From: Tritrichomonas musculus
Taxonomy: Eukaryota > Parabasalia > Tritrichomonadida > Tritrichomonadidae
Direction: 5' to 3'
Length of the DNA: 64,000 bases
Assembly (NCBI GenBank): GCA_039105265.1
Contig: JAPFFF010000069.1
Span: 310,001 to 374,000 of the forward strand
Positions 20,572 to 30,037 of this stretch are shown one piece after another; the stretch's first letter is position 1; every line of letters starts with the position of its first letter. The translations under genes and the position numbers were made by a program. The notes beneath the pieces were generated by a model. That model saw only the letters and a program-made list of their open reading frames with translations. It was not told the origin of the DNA and did no database searches.

Positions 20572-20817
20572 ATGTCAAACATCAATACTGAATTGTTTAA
20601 CGATACAGCTGTAGTTAAATCACTCAAATCAAAGCAGGGTATTGTTAATGAACCTAAAAAGCGTGGTCGTAAAAAGCTTTACCTCACTGATGAAGAACGT
20701 ATCAATGCTAGAAGGCAACAACAAAAGCAGTACCGTGAACGTAAAAAGCAAGAGCTCATTGAGTTGCGTGCATTTAAGGCTAACATAACAACCAACATTA
20801 GTGCAGAACAAAAATAG
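20572..20817 (+). CDS. Small basic bZIP/AT-hook-like protein, Polinton B
   Basis: 81 residues. PKKRGRKKLYL (28-38) resembles an AT-hook or nuclear signal. EERINARRQQQKQYRERKKQ (42-61) resembles the basic region of a bZIP protein, though no long Leu zipper follows. Likely binds DNA, perhaps as a regulator or DNA-condensing protein of the element. The ATG lies in the motif GCAAATG shared with other Polinton B genes. It follows the structured RNA-like region and converges with the next gene (7 bp apart). Confidence 0.6.
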   Translation: MSNINTELFNDTAVVKSLKSKQGIVNEPKKRGRKKLYLTDEERINARRQQQKQYRERKKQELIELRAFKANITTNISAEQK

Positions 20818-20824
20818 ATCATTT

Positions 20825-21583
20825 TTACAGCGTCATCTTTGGTGGATCGCAAGGATTGACCTTAATCGTAACGAACATAGGTGACATTAACTTAACAGGT
20901 TGATATTCGAAGTCAACCAACTCTAACTCAATCTGTTTGAATGAATCAATGTTAACAACATTTTTGATTGGTTTACCATACGTTTCAAAGTTCTGTATGA
21001 TTGGCACACCATATCGAATGACATGATCAATGCTAGCTATCACCAATGGTGTATACTCAGCATCACCCAAGTTGGATTGAATAGCTTGACCTTGCTTTGA
21101 TATCAAGTATAGCTTGTTAGCGTAGTCGAATATTGGAATGTCACATTTTATTGTCTCATCATTTTCTAACGGTTGGTTAAGCGGTAAGTTATACAACCCA
21201 GTAATCAATGCTATGCGATGTGACATTGATGTGATAGTGAAGTTGTCAACGTGTGGTTTTAAGTAAATGACATTAGTATTGTTATTTATTCGTGTTTCCA
21301 TAATTGGTTGCCCATTAACATCTTGCACGTTAAACAAATCGGGTATATCACTTGGTATTGAATAGTATCTGTCTTCCAACCTCATAGTAGTGGTTTGGCG
21401 TGTATTATCATAATCATTATCGTTCCACTCATATGTTATACTATCATCGCTTGATATAAGTAATATGTTCTTTGTATTGATTGACGCAACGTAGTACTCG
21501 ATATATTGACAGTTCCATGGTATTTGTATGTTAGCACGTATACGATTGTAGTCTAGCCCAATGCTTTTCAATGAAAGTATCAT
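20825..21583 (-). CDS. Polinton B unknown 252-aa protein, possible minor capsid/jelly-roll
   Basis: The start is set at MILSLKSIG (21583); the longer frame would overlap the next gene. The protein is rich in beta-strand sequence with hydrophobic alternation throughout (NIQIPWNCQYIEYYVASINT, PHVDNFTITSM, KQIELELVDFEY) and has no charged coiled coil. Length and strand content suit a single-jelly-roll penton (minor capsid) protein, which Polintons are known to carry, but I see no specific motif; 35765-36994 is a rival candidate. Its start codon is 14 bp from that of the giant gene on the other strand. Confidence 0.5.
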   Translation of the reverse strand: MILSLKSIGLDYNRIRANIQIPWNCQYIEYYVASINTKNILLISSDDSITYEWNDNDYDNTRQTTTMRLEDRYYSIPSDIPDLFNVQDVNGQPIMETRINNNTNVIYLKPHVDNFTITSMSHRIALITGLYNLPLNQPLENDETIKCDIPIFDYANKLYLISKQGQAIQSNLGDAEYTPLVIASIDHVIRYGVPIIQNFETYGKPIKNVVNIDSFKQIELELVDFEYQPVKLMSPMFVTIKVNPCDPPKMTL

Positions 21584-21597
21584 TTTATCGATGGTAA

Positions 21598-24500
21598 ATG
21601 ATAGCACCACTTGCTGCTCAAGCACTATCACTCACTGATAAAGGTTACGATATGAGAATACGTAATGGCGAATTAAAATTAACACGTAATGGTAAAACAG
21701 ATGATGTACATATCAATTGCATCTATACTAAGAAAGAAATCGATGACGCATTACAATCAATGCAAACAACCATTAAGGATAATACTCAATTTACACTTAA
21801 TGAATCAGATCAGCTTTACCTATACAAACCGTCATCCATAAGTCAAACGTCAAAGTACTATGTCATGACATGGAACATCGATTCAAACTACAACATACCA
21901 CTTGACACACGCTTTGAATTCAATGATTATCTCTATGGCCACTCATGGGCATTGACATGGAATGGTAAATCATGGTCAGGTAATAACGTCGTTAACTTAT
22001 CATTTGCTAAGCAGTCAACCACAACCAACAACAATGGCAGTCCATGTTTAATCGTTCAACACTCTGACTACATCGTTAAGTGGTTATCATGCATTGAAAC
22101 GGTTACTGACACATCAAACGTTGCAACCTTACTATCAAACCACATCACCAACTGGAGAGTGGCATATAAAGATGGCACCATCATTGAACTTAATGAATCG
22201 AACTCAACGATCAAACTATCATCAACACCTAAGTACACCATCAATGGCAGCTCATGTGATGCACAAGAGTTTACCATCAAAGTCAACAACATCAAATCAG
22301 ACAACCTACTCTACTTGATGGCCGACATTACATTCACCGTTAATGATAAACTATACGTCACCCCATTGAGATGGGATCTTCATCCAATATCACCACTCAG
22401 CATGCGTTACATTCATACATGGAACGATAACCCAGTCATTGAATCATTCAACTATCGTCGTGAAGCAGCGCACTCAAACAAGGTAGTACCAGAGGCAAAG
22501 GCTAATAATGACATCAACATCTACATTGAAAAGCAATACTTCGAACAAACACCACAACTAGCTGATGACACGTTCAATCCATTCGATGTAATGATCATAC
22601 AACAGTTTTATGAAGTTAAACCTGATCCACGCAATTGTACCACACTCGTCACAGATCATAACGTGTACTCATCGAAAATCATATGGGCTGATAACATCAT
22701 GACAATGCGTAGGGATCTAAACGTAGTTGGTGGTACTGTTGACGTACTAGCATATGACTACTCCACTTTACGTGCAATCATCAATGGCATACAAGAACAA
22801 CTACGATTACAAGCAGCTTACAATGAATTCACTGACTCAATCAAGAGTGGCCTATCCATTGCTAATGACATACTCAGTGTATTAACTGGATTCGTTAAGA
22901 TGGTGAGTGCATTATCAAACCTAACGATGAGCAGTGATAACGTGAGTATCAACACATATCGTACTGAAGATTTCACCTACCCTGGTTTAGGCGGTGATGA
23001 TTACCCAGGTGGCAAGCAACCAATCAGTGGTAAGTTCATACTTGACATGGACACTAATGCAGAGAGCCATGTGCTTAAACGATTCATACCTGGTCAGACA
23101 ACCATACCTGCAGCGGTATCATCTATGACAGCAACTGATCTCGTATTAAGTGCATTAGATTCATTAACTCAAATTGGCAATGCAACTACCACATTGATTG
23201 CTGGGGGTTTGACACTAGATCGCATACCAGCCATAGTTGATGCAACACGTACGATTCAACAATCACTACATACCATCACTGACTCTGTACGTGAGTTGCG
23301 ACGTAGATGGAGAGAACGAACTAACAACAATACCATTGTCGATCACACTATTACTAACACTGATGAGATGGAGTTAGATGATATTGATGATGATGCAACT
23401 ACCACCAACACACCAGCTGTTAGATTGACTCTTGAAACAGTTACCAATACATCAGCTTTTAGTCAACCATTATTCGGTGATCATACCATTGAATCATTAT
23501 CAAACCTATCAATAGATGAACTACTTGATTTGAACACATACGATCCAATTGAAGGTCCACAAATAGGTGACATCATGGTTAGACGAGTAGGTGACAATCG
23601 ATTTGGATTGATATACGTAACACGTGTCAATGATAAGGGTGTTAATAAAATAATATACATGAGACGAATTGATAATGAAAGCAGCACGTTAACACCACAA
23701 CAATTAAGCTTATGCACAATGAGAAGCGTTAATACCACTTCAATGTGGAGTGTCAATGACAATGGTACGGTTTATACTGCAGCTCAGATCGAACGCATGG
23801 AACCAGATGAGAGGTATCAATTTGAATCATCACATCCAGAGTATATATTCACACGCAACGTTGATAATGAGATGGGAGTTAGTTGGACTGAAGTGAGGGA
23901 CATGAATGGTTCCATTCAAGCAGTCATTGATGTGAGAATAGCTGTTAGAACTGATGTTAGCAGTGATGAGATATCAATTCAAAGTCCTGAGTCAAATATC
24001 ACGATCAACTCACACGGCATCAGTATGCAACAAGGTGATATCAATGCAACAGGACAGGATGAAGTACATGAGTTAGTTGCTAATGAATACAATGTTGTCG
24101 TATCAACTCATGAGTTAACACCTACTACAGATGGTGATGTTACAATTCCAAATACGACACTCACGTTAGCTGACGTTGAACAGATGGATTGGTATGAACG
24201 ACATAGGTTAACCAATGAGAATCCAGCAATACACTTCAGACCACATGATGCAAAGTTAAATGATGCTGATGAGGAGTACACTGAGGTATTACATAGTAAC
24301 AACGTCATTGGTGTGATTGATCGTAGGCGTCTCAATCAAGTATCAATAGATGGCAATCACATAACCATTTCCAATCCACATACCAGTCTCGTACTCAGTG
24401 ATAGTGACATAGCTTGGATGCGTCAACATGATGAACAACAACAATCCACATTACGTGGCTTCATCTCAAACATCAATAGTAGAATTGAAGAGATCGAGCA

Positions 24501-27500
24501 TGATGTTGAATGGTTATTAGATCATCCATCGTTAACTGACCGTTATGTTGTATGTCGTGGTCAGCGTATACTTGTACCTATGGTTGATGCGTTACTGTAC
24601 ATACCACGTGCTATTCATAGTAGCAGCGAAGCTGTTACGACCTTTGATATATCACCTCAAGATGCAACTCGAGATGCAGCTCATGATGTAACTCAAGATG
24701 TATCACCTCAAGATGTATCACCTCAAGATGTAACTCGAGATGCAGCTACATTGGCCAATGCAACATCCATTCTTCAACCCATCATTGATTGGTGTACAAG
24801 CACTGAAGACGATATCTCATTACCAAATGATAACGATCAAGCTGTGTCATTAAACTCATGTGTAAACATATGTAAGTCATTCCGTGACACCATCAAAGGG
24901 CCATTAGCGTTGCTCTCATACAAGGTACAAGAGCTGGAGTCTAACAACCAACCAACCACAAGTGAATCAGATGAGTTTGCAATTCAAGAAGGTTATCCTG
25001 TTTACTATGTCAAGCATGATGACATAACCGTATACACACCAACTGTTAGCAGTGAATCAAGTGCTGATGATCCAGTTAATGATCCAGTCATAATCATGAA
25101 GATAACATTACCAAACGTACTCAAAAACAAACTCACTACTTCAACACCAGTTGATGTGTTTAAGATTCACTTGCGCAACATGTTATTATTCGATTGGCAA
25201 TGCAACATCTTAAATGACTTCATCATATCAGCTAAAGATGGTAATTTCATCTGCCCAGAGTTGACACACAACGTAGCACGTGATTGCTGCACATACTCAA
25301 CACGCAAACGAGATGATCCTGAGATAATGTTTGCAACTGACTTCAACATTGAACCATACATACGCTTCTTGAATGGTGACATAGTAATTCACAACCTACT
25401 CTCAACTGATGCATTGGTAGCACGTAAGCCAACCATCAAGTGTGACATCATAGATGCAACTAATGCATTGAAGTTACAACGCTCTGACACATATTACTTC
25501 TATCGACCATCAATGATTGACTATGATGAACATGTTAAATACACTGACACGTTTGCCAATGAACAACTTGAGTATGAATGTAAGTGCTATCGAATGGTGT
25601 ATAAGATATCATCAACGTATGACATACCAACCAACTTAACGTTCAAATTTAGTGAGTACTGCTTTGGCAACACATGGGCATTGATATGGGATGGTAACAA
25701 GTGGGTTGGTGACAGTATTCAAGGTAGGTTCCAAAGCAAGGTCATCAGCAAGTGTAAAACACATGATCCTAAGGAAGATAACTATGGTTCAACTGGTTGT
25801 ATGGTTGCAGTCAAGCGTGATACGTTGAATTACAGAGCAATACCTGAAGACAAAACACATGGCTTAGCATATTCACTACTCAACACATGCCGTAATGATG
25901 GCAAGTATGAGGTCCTGATTAAGTTGCGTGATGGTAGATTGGTTAATGCATCTGAGTATGAACTCAACATTGGCTATTCATTTATACTCAATGGTGCAAC
26001 GATGGATGGTTATGATTTGGTTGCAATGAGTTGTACATACAATAATTACTCAACATCGACACTCAAAGTAAGCGACATTGAATTACTATACCTTGACTTG
26101 ACATTGCCACATCAAGAGCATACCATGAGGTTATCATTCACAGTCGGTGAAGTTCATAATAAAAATGATGTATATGATAGAGGATACGTTGATTTAAGTG
26201 GAGCACTTGATACAGTCGAAAGAGTGGCATATGTTTGGAGTAAGACACCCACTCAAACCAGCAATGATGATGGCTTAACACCACGTGATATTGCATTATA
26301 CCTTCGTCATGATTACACTGATCCTATTGATGAAGTTAATTGGGATCCATCTACAAATGCATTCGAATACATCATCAAGCAACAGTTCTATGAAGTGTCA
26401 CCTAATCCAAACTCAGCTACAACACTCTACACTGACTTCAACATTACATCATCGAAGATAATCACTGCTGACAACATCACTACAATGAGATCTGACTTGA
26501 ATCTCGTCACTAACAACGTTGATGTAGTATCGTATGATGTTAAGGAGGTGCAATCTAAGGTTGATGCACTTGGCTCGCAGATGACTGACCAACAAGCTAA
26601 GACTAAATACCTTGAGAAGGAAGTTGATAAGATTGATATGAAAGCAAATGTTGGTATTGCGTTAGGTGCTGTTGGTTGTGTGTTAGGTGCGACTGGCATA
26701 GGTGTTGCTGGTAAGGCATTATCATTTGCAACGAAGGGTGTTGGTTCAGCTGTCAAATCAGGTGGTCGTGAGTTAGTTAACACCATAACTAAAGCTAGTG
26801 ATGTTGGTGCTGATGTATTGGATGACATGGTAGGTAAGCTGACTGATGAACTACCTGATATTAGCGCTGATATATTCTTCGGTGACTTAGTTAGTGGTGC
26901 TAAGACGGCAACGTTAAGTGTAACTAACAGTTCAACTCAAGATGCACCAAGCAGCAGCGTATCTGATGCGTTACTTAACAGTTCAACTCAAGCCGTCACT
27001 CAAGATGAAGCTCTTAATATTACAACACTCGACCAGGTCGAGTTGCCGACTGTAAATCGGCCTCAAGCCGTCACTCAAGATGAAGCGTTAAGTAGAATAG
27101 CTCAATGGTGTGATGAAGAATACATACCAGTAACAGAGATGAACTTCAGTGATGAACTCGATGATCCATCTAAAGTGGCAATGACATTGACATCAACAAT
27201 GGACATGTGTAAACGATTCAGACATACACTCAAGCCTACCATCAAAGCGCTGGCAAATGCAATCAGTGATGTATCTGTACAGATGGATGGTTATGTTAAC
27301 AAGAATGAGTTAGCACGTAATGATACCATCGATGTTGTTGGTAAGGTTGATGGTAAAACGATTCAACTCATAGCTGAAGACACAATCACAAGTGGTGTAC
27401 TTAAAGTCAAACTCATGGTTAGAACGATTAGCGAGTTCAATGACATTGACTATGATGAACAATATGTTACAATCAACATTGTGGATGAAGCAATAGCTGA

Positions 27501-28788
27501 GTTCAGTGGTACAGATACATTTCCAGCGGCAACGATGAGTGGCAACATCATTACGATTAACAACCCACACAACGTACAGGTCACAAGCATAACTGTTAAA
27601 GAAAACACATCGGTTAGACAATTGACACTCACAACGAATGATTTAGCATATACATGTGACATTGACGCAGTGAATAAAAGCATTGATTCATTACGTGCTC
27701 AACTTGAGTTGAACGATGAGTCACTCGCTAAAACGTTGAATGACTTTCCAACTGTTGATGAGGTTAACACAGCATTGGATGAATTAAAAAACAATATGAT
27801 TAACATGGATGATTTATCTAATTATCGATTAAAGACAGATTTGATATATAAAGATGCTGTCGATGTGCCATTTGAAAACGTACAAGATAGCTCTGGATCG
27901 TGGGAAGTCAAAATAACATTGACTAGTGGAATTCACCTTGTTGGAACAATATCAAATAACGATGGCTTTGTAAAAGGGTTTGATTATTTGTTTGACTATA
28001 ATGGTGTTATTACTGAAGATGGAGATGTTAATGTCGATTTTGAAATTGATGGAACAACCTATTACTTGACTTATTATAAAAGTGATAGTAATGGTCTGTG
28101 CTTTTACATCGATAACGGGGCAGACTATTTTGATACCAAATTAATATTAGCGGAAAAAATATTGAAGCATGATAAAATAGCATTGAAGAGTGAGATACCA
28201 ACCAATCATGTTACAACATCGCAGTTAACATCAACATTGAATGAGTACATGTTGAAGAGTGATATGCCAGATGATTATGCTACTATGGATGATCTCGATA
28301 GATATGCATTGAAGAGTGAGTTGGATTCATATGCTAAATCTTATCAAGATCTATCTTATATAGTAACAAATCTACAGCAGGAGAATGAATCATTAAGAGC
28401 TAGGTTAGATGCATTGGTGAATAGCTTAACACGAATCAAGTACACATTCAATGTAACGAATAGTAATACCATTCATTATCAATTCGAGAAACAACTTGAT
28501 GCATATGAAGGAACACTCTATTTGACTTACAACGAAGTCAAAGATAATGTTGCTAGTAAAAAGGAAATCAAAATCAATATATCATTCAATGTTAATAATA
28601 CGCCTAAGTATGAATATCAATGTGAACCAACTAAGATCTGGTTAAACAATATTGAATTTCCATTAAGTAGTAGCAATCTCATGATCAATGCAACAGTTAA
28701 TTACATATTGATTAATACTTCATTCTTTACATCAAATGGTATCTTAGCTGAAGATAACACTAAGAATGAAATACATACATTGTTGTGA
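21598..28788 (+). CDS. Polinton B giant fibre/adhesin-like protein, 2,396 aa
   Basis: A module of about 300 residues occurs twice: about 65-375 and 1290-1630. Marker words are LYLYKPSS / YYFYRPSM, GHSWALTWNGKSW / GNTWALIWDGNKW, and QFYEVKPDP / QFYEVSPNP. Between and after the modules are Gln/Asp/Thr-rich linkers built from short repeats (about 1020-1045 and 1780-1830). Residues 1681-1720 are a Gly/Ala-rich hydrophobic segment (VGIALGAVGCVLGATGIGVA). The C-terminus (about 2195-2285) has YALKSELDSYA-type heptads like phage tail fibres, then a final beta domain. I infer a surface fibre or host-attachment protein. The family is unknown to me. Confidence 0.6.
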   Translation: MIAPLAAQALSLTDKGYDMRIRNGELKLTRNGKTDDVHINCIYTKKEIDDALQSMQTTIKDNTQFTLNESDQLYLYKPSSISQTSKYYVMTWNIDSNYNIPLDTRFEFNDYLYGHSWALTWNGKSWSGNNVVNLSFAKQSTTTNNNGSPCLIVQHSDYIVKWLSCIETVTDTSNVATLLSNHITNWRVAYKDGTIIELNESNSTIKLSSTPKYTINGSSCDAQEFTIKVNNIKSDNLLYLMADITFTVNDKLYVTPLRWDLHPISPLSMRYIHTWNDNPVIESFNYRREAAHSNKVVPEAKANNDINIYIEKQYFEQTPQLADDTFNPFDVMIIQQFYEVKPDPRNCTTLVTDHNVYSSKIIWADNIMTMRRDLNVVGGTVDVLAYDYSTLRAIINGIQEQLRLQAAYNEFTDSIKSGLSIANDILSVLTGFVKMVSALSNLTMSSDNVSINTYRTEDFTYPGLGGDDYPGGKQPISGKFILDMDTNAESHVLKRFIPGQTTIPAAVSSMTATDLVLSALDSLTQIGNATTTLIAGGLTLDRIPAIVDATRTIQQSLHTITDSVRELRRRWRERTNNNTIVDHTITNTDEMELDDIDDDATTTNTPAVRLTLETVTNTSAFSQPLFGDHTIESLSNLSIDELLDLNTYDPIEGPQIGDIMVRRVGDNRFGLIYVTRVNDKGVNKIIYMRRIDNESSTLTPQQLSLCTMRSVNTTSMWSVNDNGTVYTAAQIERMEPDERYQFESSHPEYIFTRNVDNEMGVSWTEVRDMNGSIQAVIDVRIAVRTDVSSDEISIQSPESNITINSHGISMQQGDINATGQDEVHELVANEYNVVVSTHELTPTTDGDVTIPNTTLTLADVEQMDWYERHRLTNENPAIHFRPHDAKLNDADEEYTEVLHSNNVIGVIDRRRLNQVSIDGNHITISNPHTSLVLSDSDIAWMRQHDEQQQSTLRGFISNINSRIEEIEHDVEWLLDHPSLTDRYVVCRGQRILVPMVDALLYIPRAIHSSSEAVTTFDISPQDATRDAAHDVTQDVSPQDVSPQDVTRDAATLANATSILQPIIDWCTSTEDDISLPNDNDQAVSLNSCVNICKSFRDTIKGPLALLSYKVQELESNNQPTTSESDEFAIQEGYPVYYVKHDDITVYTPTVSSESSADDPVNDPVIIMKITLPNVLKNKLTTSTPVDVFKIHLRNMLLFDWQCNILNDFIISAKDGNFICPELTHNVARDCCTYSTRKRDDPEIMFATDFNIEPYIRFLNGDIVIHNLLSTDALVARKPTIKCDIIDATNALKLQRSDTYYFYRPSMIDYDEHVKYTDTFANEQLEYECKCYRMVYKISSTYDIPTNLTFKFSEYCFGNTWALIWDGNKWVGDSIQGRFQSKVISKCKTHDPKEDNYGSTGCMVAVKRDTLNYRAIPEDKTHGLAYSLLNTCRNDGKYEVLIKLRDGRLVNASEYELNIGYSFILNGATMDGYDLVAMSCTYNNYSTSTLKVSDIELLYLDLTLPHQEHTMRLSFTVGEVHNKNDVYDRGYVDLSGALDTVERVAYVWSKTPTQTSNDDGLTPRDIALYLRHDYTDPIDEVNWDPSTNAFEYIIKQQFYEVSPNPNSATTLYTDFNITSSKIITADNITTMRSDLNLVTNNVDVVSYDVKEVQSKVDALGSQMTDQQAKTKYLEKEVDKIDMKANVGIALGAVGCVLGATGIGVAGKALSFATKGVGSAVKSGGRELVNTITKASDVGADVLDDMVGKLTDELPDISADIFFGDLVSGAKTATLSVTNSSTQDAPSSSVSDALLNSSTQAVTQDEALNITTLDQVELPTVNRPQAVTQDEALSRIAQWCDEEYIPVTEMNFSDELDDPSKVAMTLTSTMDMCKRFRHTLKPTIKALANAISDVSVQMDGYVNKNELARNDTIDVVGKVDGKTIQLIAEDTITSGVLKVKLMVRTISEFNDIDYDEQYVTINIVDEAIAEFSGTDTFPAATMSGNIITINNPHNVQVTSITVKENTSVRQLTLTTNDLAYTCDIDAVNKSIDSLRAQLELNDESLAKTLNDFPTVDEVNTALDELKNNMINMDDLSNYRLKTDLIYKDAVDVPFENVQDSSGSWEVKITLTSGIHLVGTISNNDGFVKGFDYLFDYNGVITEDGDVNVDFEIDGTTYYLTYYKSDSNGLCFYIDNGADYFDTKLILAEKILKHDKIALKSEIPTNHVTTSQLTSTLNEYMLKSDMPDDYATMDDLDRYALKSELDSYAKSYQDLSYIVTNLQQENESLRARLDALVNSLTRIKYTFNVTNSNTIHYQFEKQLDAYEGTLYLTYNEVKDNVASKKEIKINISFNVNNTPKYEYQCEPTKIWLNNIEFPLSSSNLMINATVNYILINTSFFTSNGILAEDNTKNEIHTLL
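27027..27061. repeat. Double-hairpin element, copy in giant gene
   Basis: Hairpin 1 (27027-27043): ACTCGAC-CAG-GTCGAGT, 7-bp perfect stem. One spacer base. Hairpin 2 (27045-27061): GCCGACT-GTA-AATCGGC, stem 7 with one mismatch. It is flanked by identical 25-bp direct repeats at 26987-27011 and 27062-27086. Confidence 0.7.
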
Positions 28789-28828
28789 ACATAAAAATAA
28801 CTCCTATGTTTTTATATACTGCTTGAGT

Positions 28829-28863
28829 TACTGGCTTTGCCAGCAGCTACATCTCTGATGTAG
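28829..28863. repeat. Double-hairpin element, intergenic copy 1
   Basis: Hairpin 1 (28829-28845): TACTGGC-TTT-GCCAGCA, one mismatch. One spacer base. Hairpin 2 (28847-28863): CTACATC-TCT-GATGTAG, perfect. It interrupts a 12-bp repeat unit, with gtta on both sides. Identical to the copy at 32806-32840. Confidence 0.75.
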
Positions 28864-28865
28864 TT

Positions 28866-29064
28866 ATCATTTGAGATATCACTTGAGCTATCACTTGAGC
28901 TATCACTTGAGTTATCACTTGAGTTATCACTTGAGCTATCACGCACAGCTTTGCTGTGCAGCAGACATTCAGTCTGCCTTGAGCTATCACTTGAGCTATC
29001 ACTTGAGTTATCATTTGAGCTATCACTTGAGTTATCATTTGAGTTACCACTTGAGCTATCACGC
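28866..29064. repeat. 12-bp-unit tandem repeat (ttgagytatcac)
   Basis: About a dozen units of ttgagctatcac or ttgagttatcac between the convergent giant gene and the 175-aa gene. It encloses the second double-hairpin copy at 28943-28977, and the 175-aa gene ends inside it. The frames open across it reflect the 12-bp period. Confidence 0.85.
28943..28977. repeat. Double-hairpin element, intergenic copy 2
   Basis: Hairpin 1 (28943-28959): GCACAGC-TTT-GCTGTGC, perfect. One spacer base. Hairpin 2 (28961-28977): GCAGACA-TTC-AGTCTGC, one inner mismatch. Exactly 36 bp (28942-28977) separate two whole 12-bp repeat units. Confidence 0.8.
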
Positions 29065-29586
29065 ACAGCATACAACATACTTCAAACATAAGTGATAGAC
29101 ATTAACAAGATCATTGAACTCTTTATTGTAGACCTGTTTGAAGTCAGTAACAATCTCACCATTATCTTTGAGTATCTTAATGGCGTCTACCTTTTGAATG
29201 GGTGATGCTTTACCTACACAACAACCAGGGTTGTCATCAACGTATATCTCAACCTCACCATGAGTGACTGCCTTGATGATTGCTGCTAATGCTTGCTGTG
29301 GTACGATGATAGTGCGCTTGCTGATGAGATTGCTAATCAATGCCTTGTCATTGTCAAGGAGTATCTTAGCATACGTTTCAAGTATGAGTACCTTAACATC
29401 AACATCAATACTATCGTGTGGTGTATCGAGTTGAACATCACGTGTGATAACGATATCTTCTTTACCATCATCACGCTTGTTGATGAATATGTTGTTGTTA
29501 ATATTGTTGTTTGATTGTGCTGCAGCTGCTGGCTCAAGACTGACGTTTGCATTTACGCCAGTGTTTAATGGTCGCTTCTTAATCAT
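29059..29586 (-). CDS. Conserved Polinton protein, V-E-L/I-x-V-D...C-x-C type (B copy)
   Basis: 175 residues. The N-terminal 45 are Asn/Ala-rich. The domain at about 55-165 has VKVLILETYAKILLD, QALAAIIKAV, the strand EVEIYVDDNPGCC and IQKVDAIKIL, matching in order the 191-aa Polinton A protein at 11533. The stop lies inside the 12-bp tandem repeat, so the last residues (KYVVCCA) may come from repeat growth. The start is in the TCAAATG motif. In Polinton A the family sits upstream of the ATPase; here it is the last gene of the leftward block, which suggests it is kept for function, not by position. Function unknown. Confidence 0.6.
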   Translation of the reverse strand: MIKKRPLNTGVNANVSLEPAAAAQSNNNINNNIFINKRDDGKEDIVITRDVQLDTPHDSIDVDVKVLILETYAKILLDNDKALISNLISKRTIIVPQQALAAIIKAVTHGEVEIYVDDNPGCCVGKASPIQKVDAIKILKDNGEIVTDFKQVYNKEFNDLVNVYHLCLKYVVCCA

Positions 29587-29639
29587 TTGATTTAAACAAA
29601 AACATTTTTACTCACCACCTTCAGCTGTTGCATGTAAGC

Positions 29640-29822
29640 TGTGTGATGTGATGCAGTTGAAGTGATACATTAGGTGATATGTTAGGTGATACATTAGGCA
29701 ATACATTGAGTGATACATTAGGTGATATGTTAGGTGATACACTAAGCGATACATTGAGTGATACATTAGGTGATATGTTAGGTGATACACTAAGCGATAC
29801 ATTGAGTGATACATTAATCGAG
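29640..29822. repeat. 12/48-bp tandem repeat (gtgatacattag)
   Basis: Units of gtgatacattag with variants, in a 48-bp higher-order period, between the 175-aa and 62-aa genes. No gene. Confidence 0.8.
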
Positions 29823-29825
29823 CAC

Positions 29826-30014
29826 TTAATATGAGTTGACGTCATCCTTATACAATATCAATTGCTTAGCATTAACCTTATTAGCTTTACCATCATTACA
29901 CGCAAGGTTCTCTTTGCGATGTGTAGGTGGGTGCTTGAACTTAGGTTGTGTCACAGGTGGGTTAGGTGTTATACATTGTTTGTGCGACATTACTTGAACG
30001 TTGCGTGAGGTCAT
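29826..30014 (-). CDS. Polinton B small ORF, 62 aa, basic
   Basis: 62 residues, Pro/Lys/Asn-rich (PNPPVTQPKFKHPPTHRKEN), with no strong secondary structure. It lies on the leftward strand between the HNH gene and the repeat, in line with its neighbours. It may be a small virion or DNA-binding protein, or a decayed gene. Low support. Confidence 0.35.
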   Translation of the reverse strand: MTSRNVQVMSHKQCITPNPPVTQPKFKHPPTHRKENLACNDGKANKVNAKQLILYKDDVNSY

Positions 30015-30037
30015 TTCAATAAAAACAAATACATTGA

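Noticed and set aside
28866-29064. CRISPR array
   Set aside because: Units are contiguous 12-bp repeats with no unique spacers, and the genome is eukaryotic.
28812-29095. ORFs of 74-88 codons (Ser/Asn/Asp-rich or His/Leu/Tyr-rich) across the 12-bp array
   Set aside because: A 12-bp repeat without a stop is open in several frames by itself. No start context or non-repeat sequence.
29608-29845. Two overlapping ORFs of about 70 codons in the gtgatacattag array
   Set aside because: Pure translations of the repeat.
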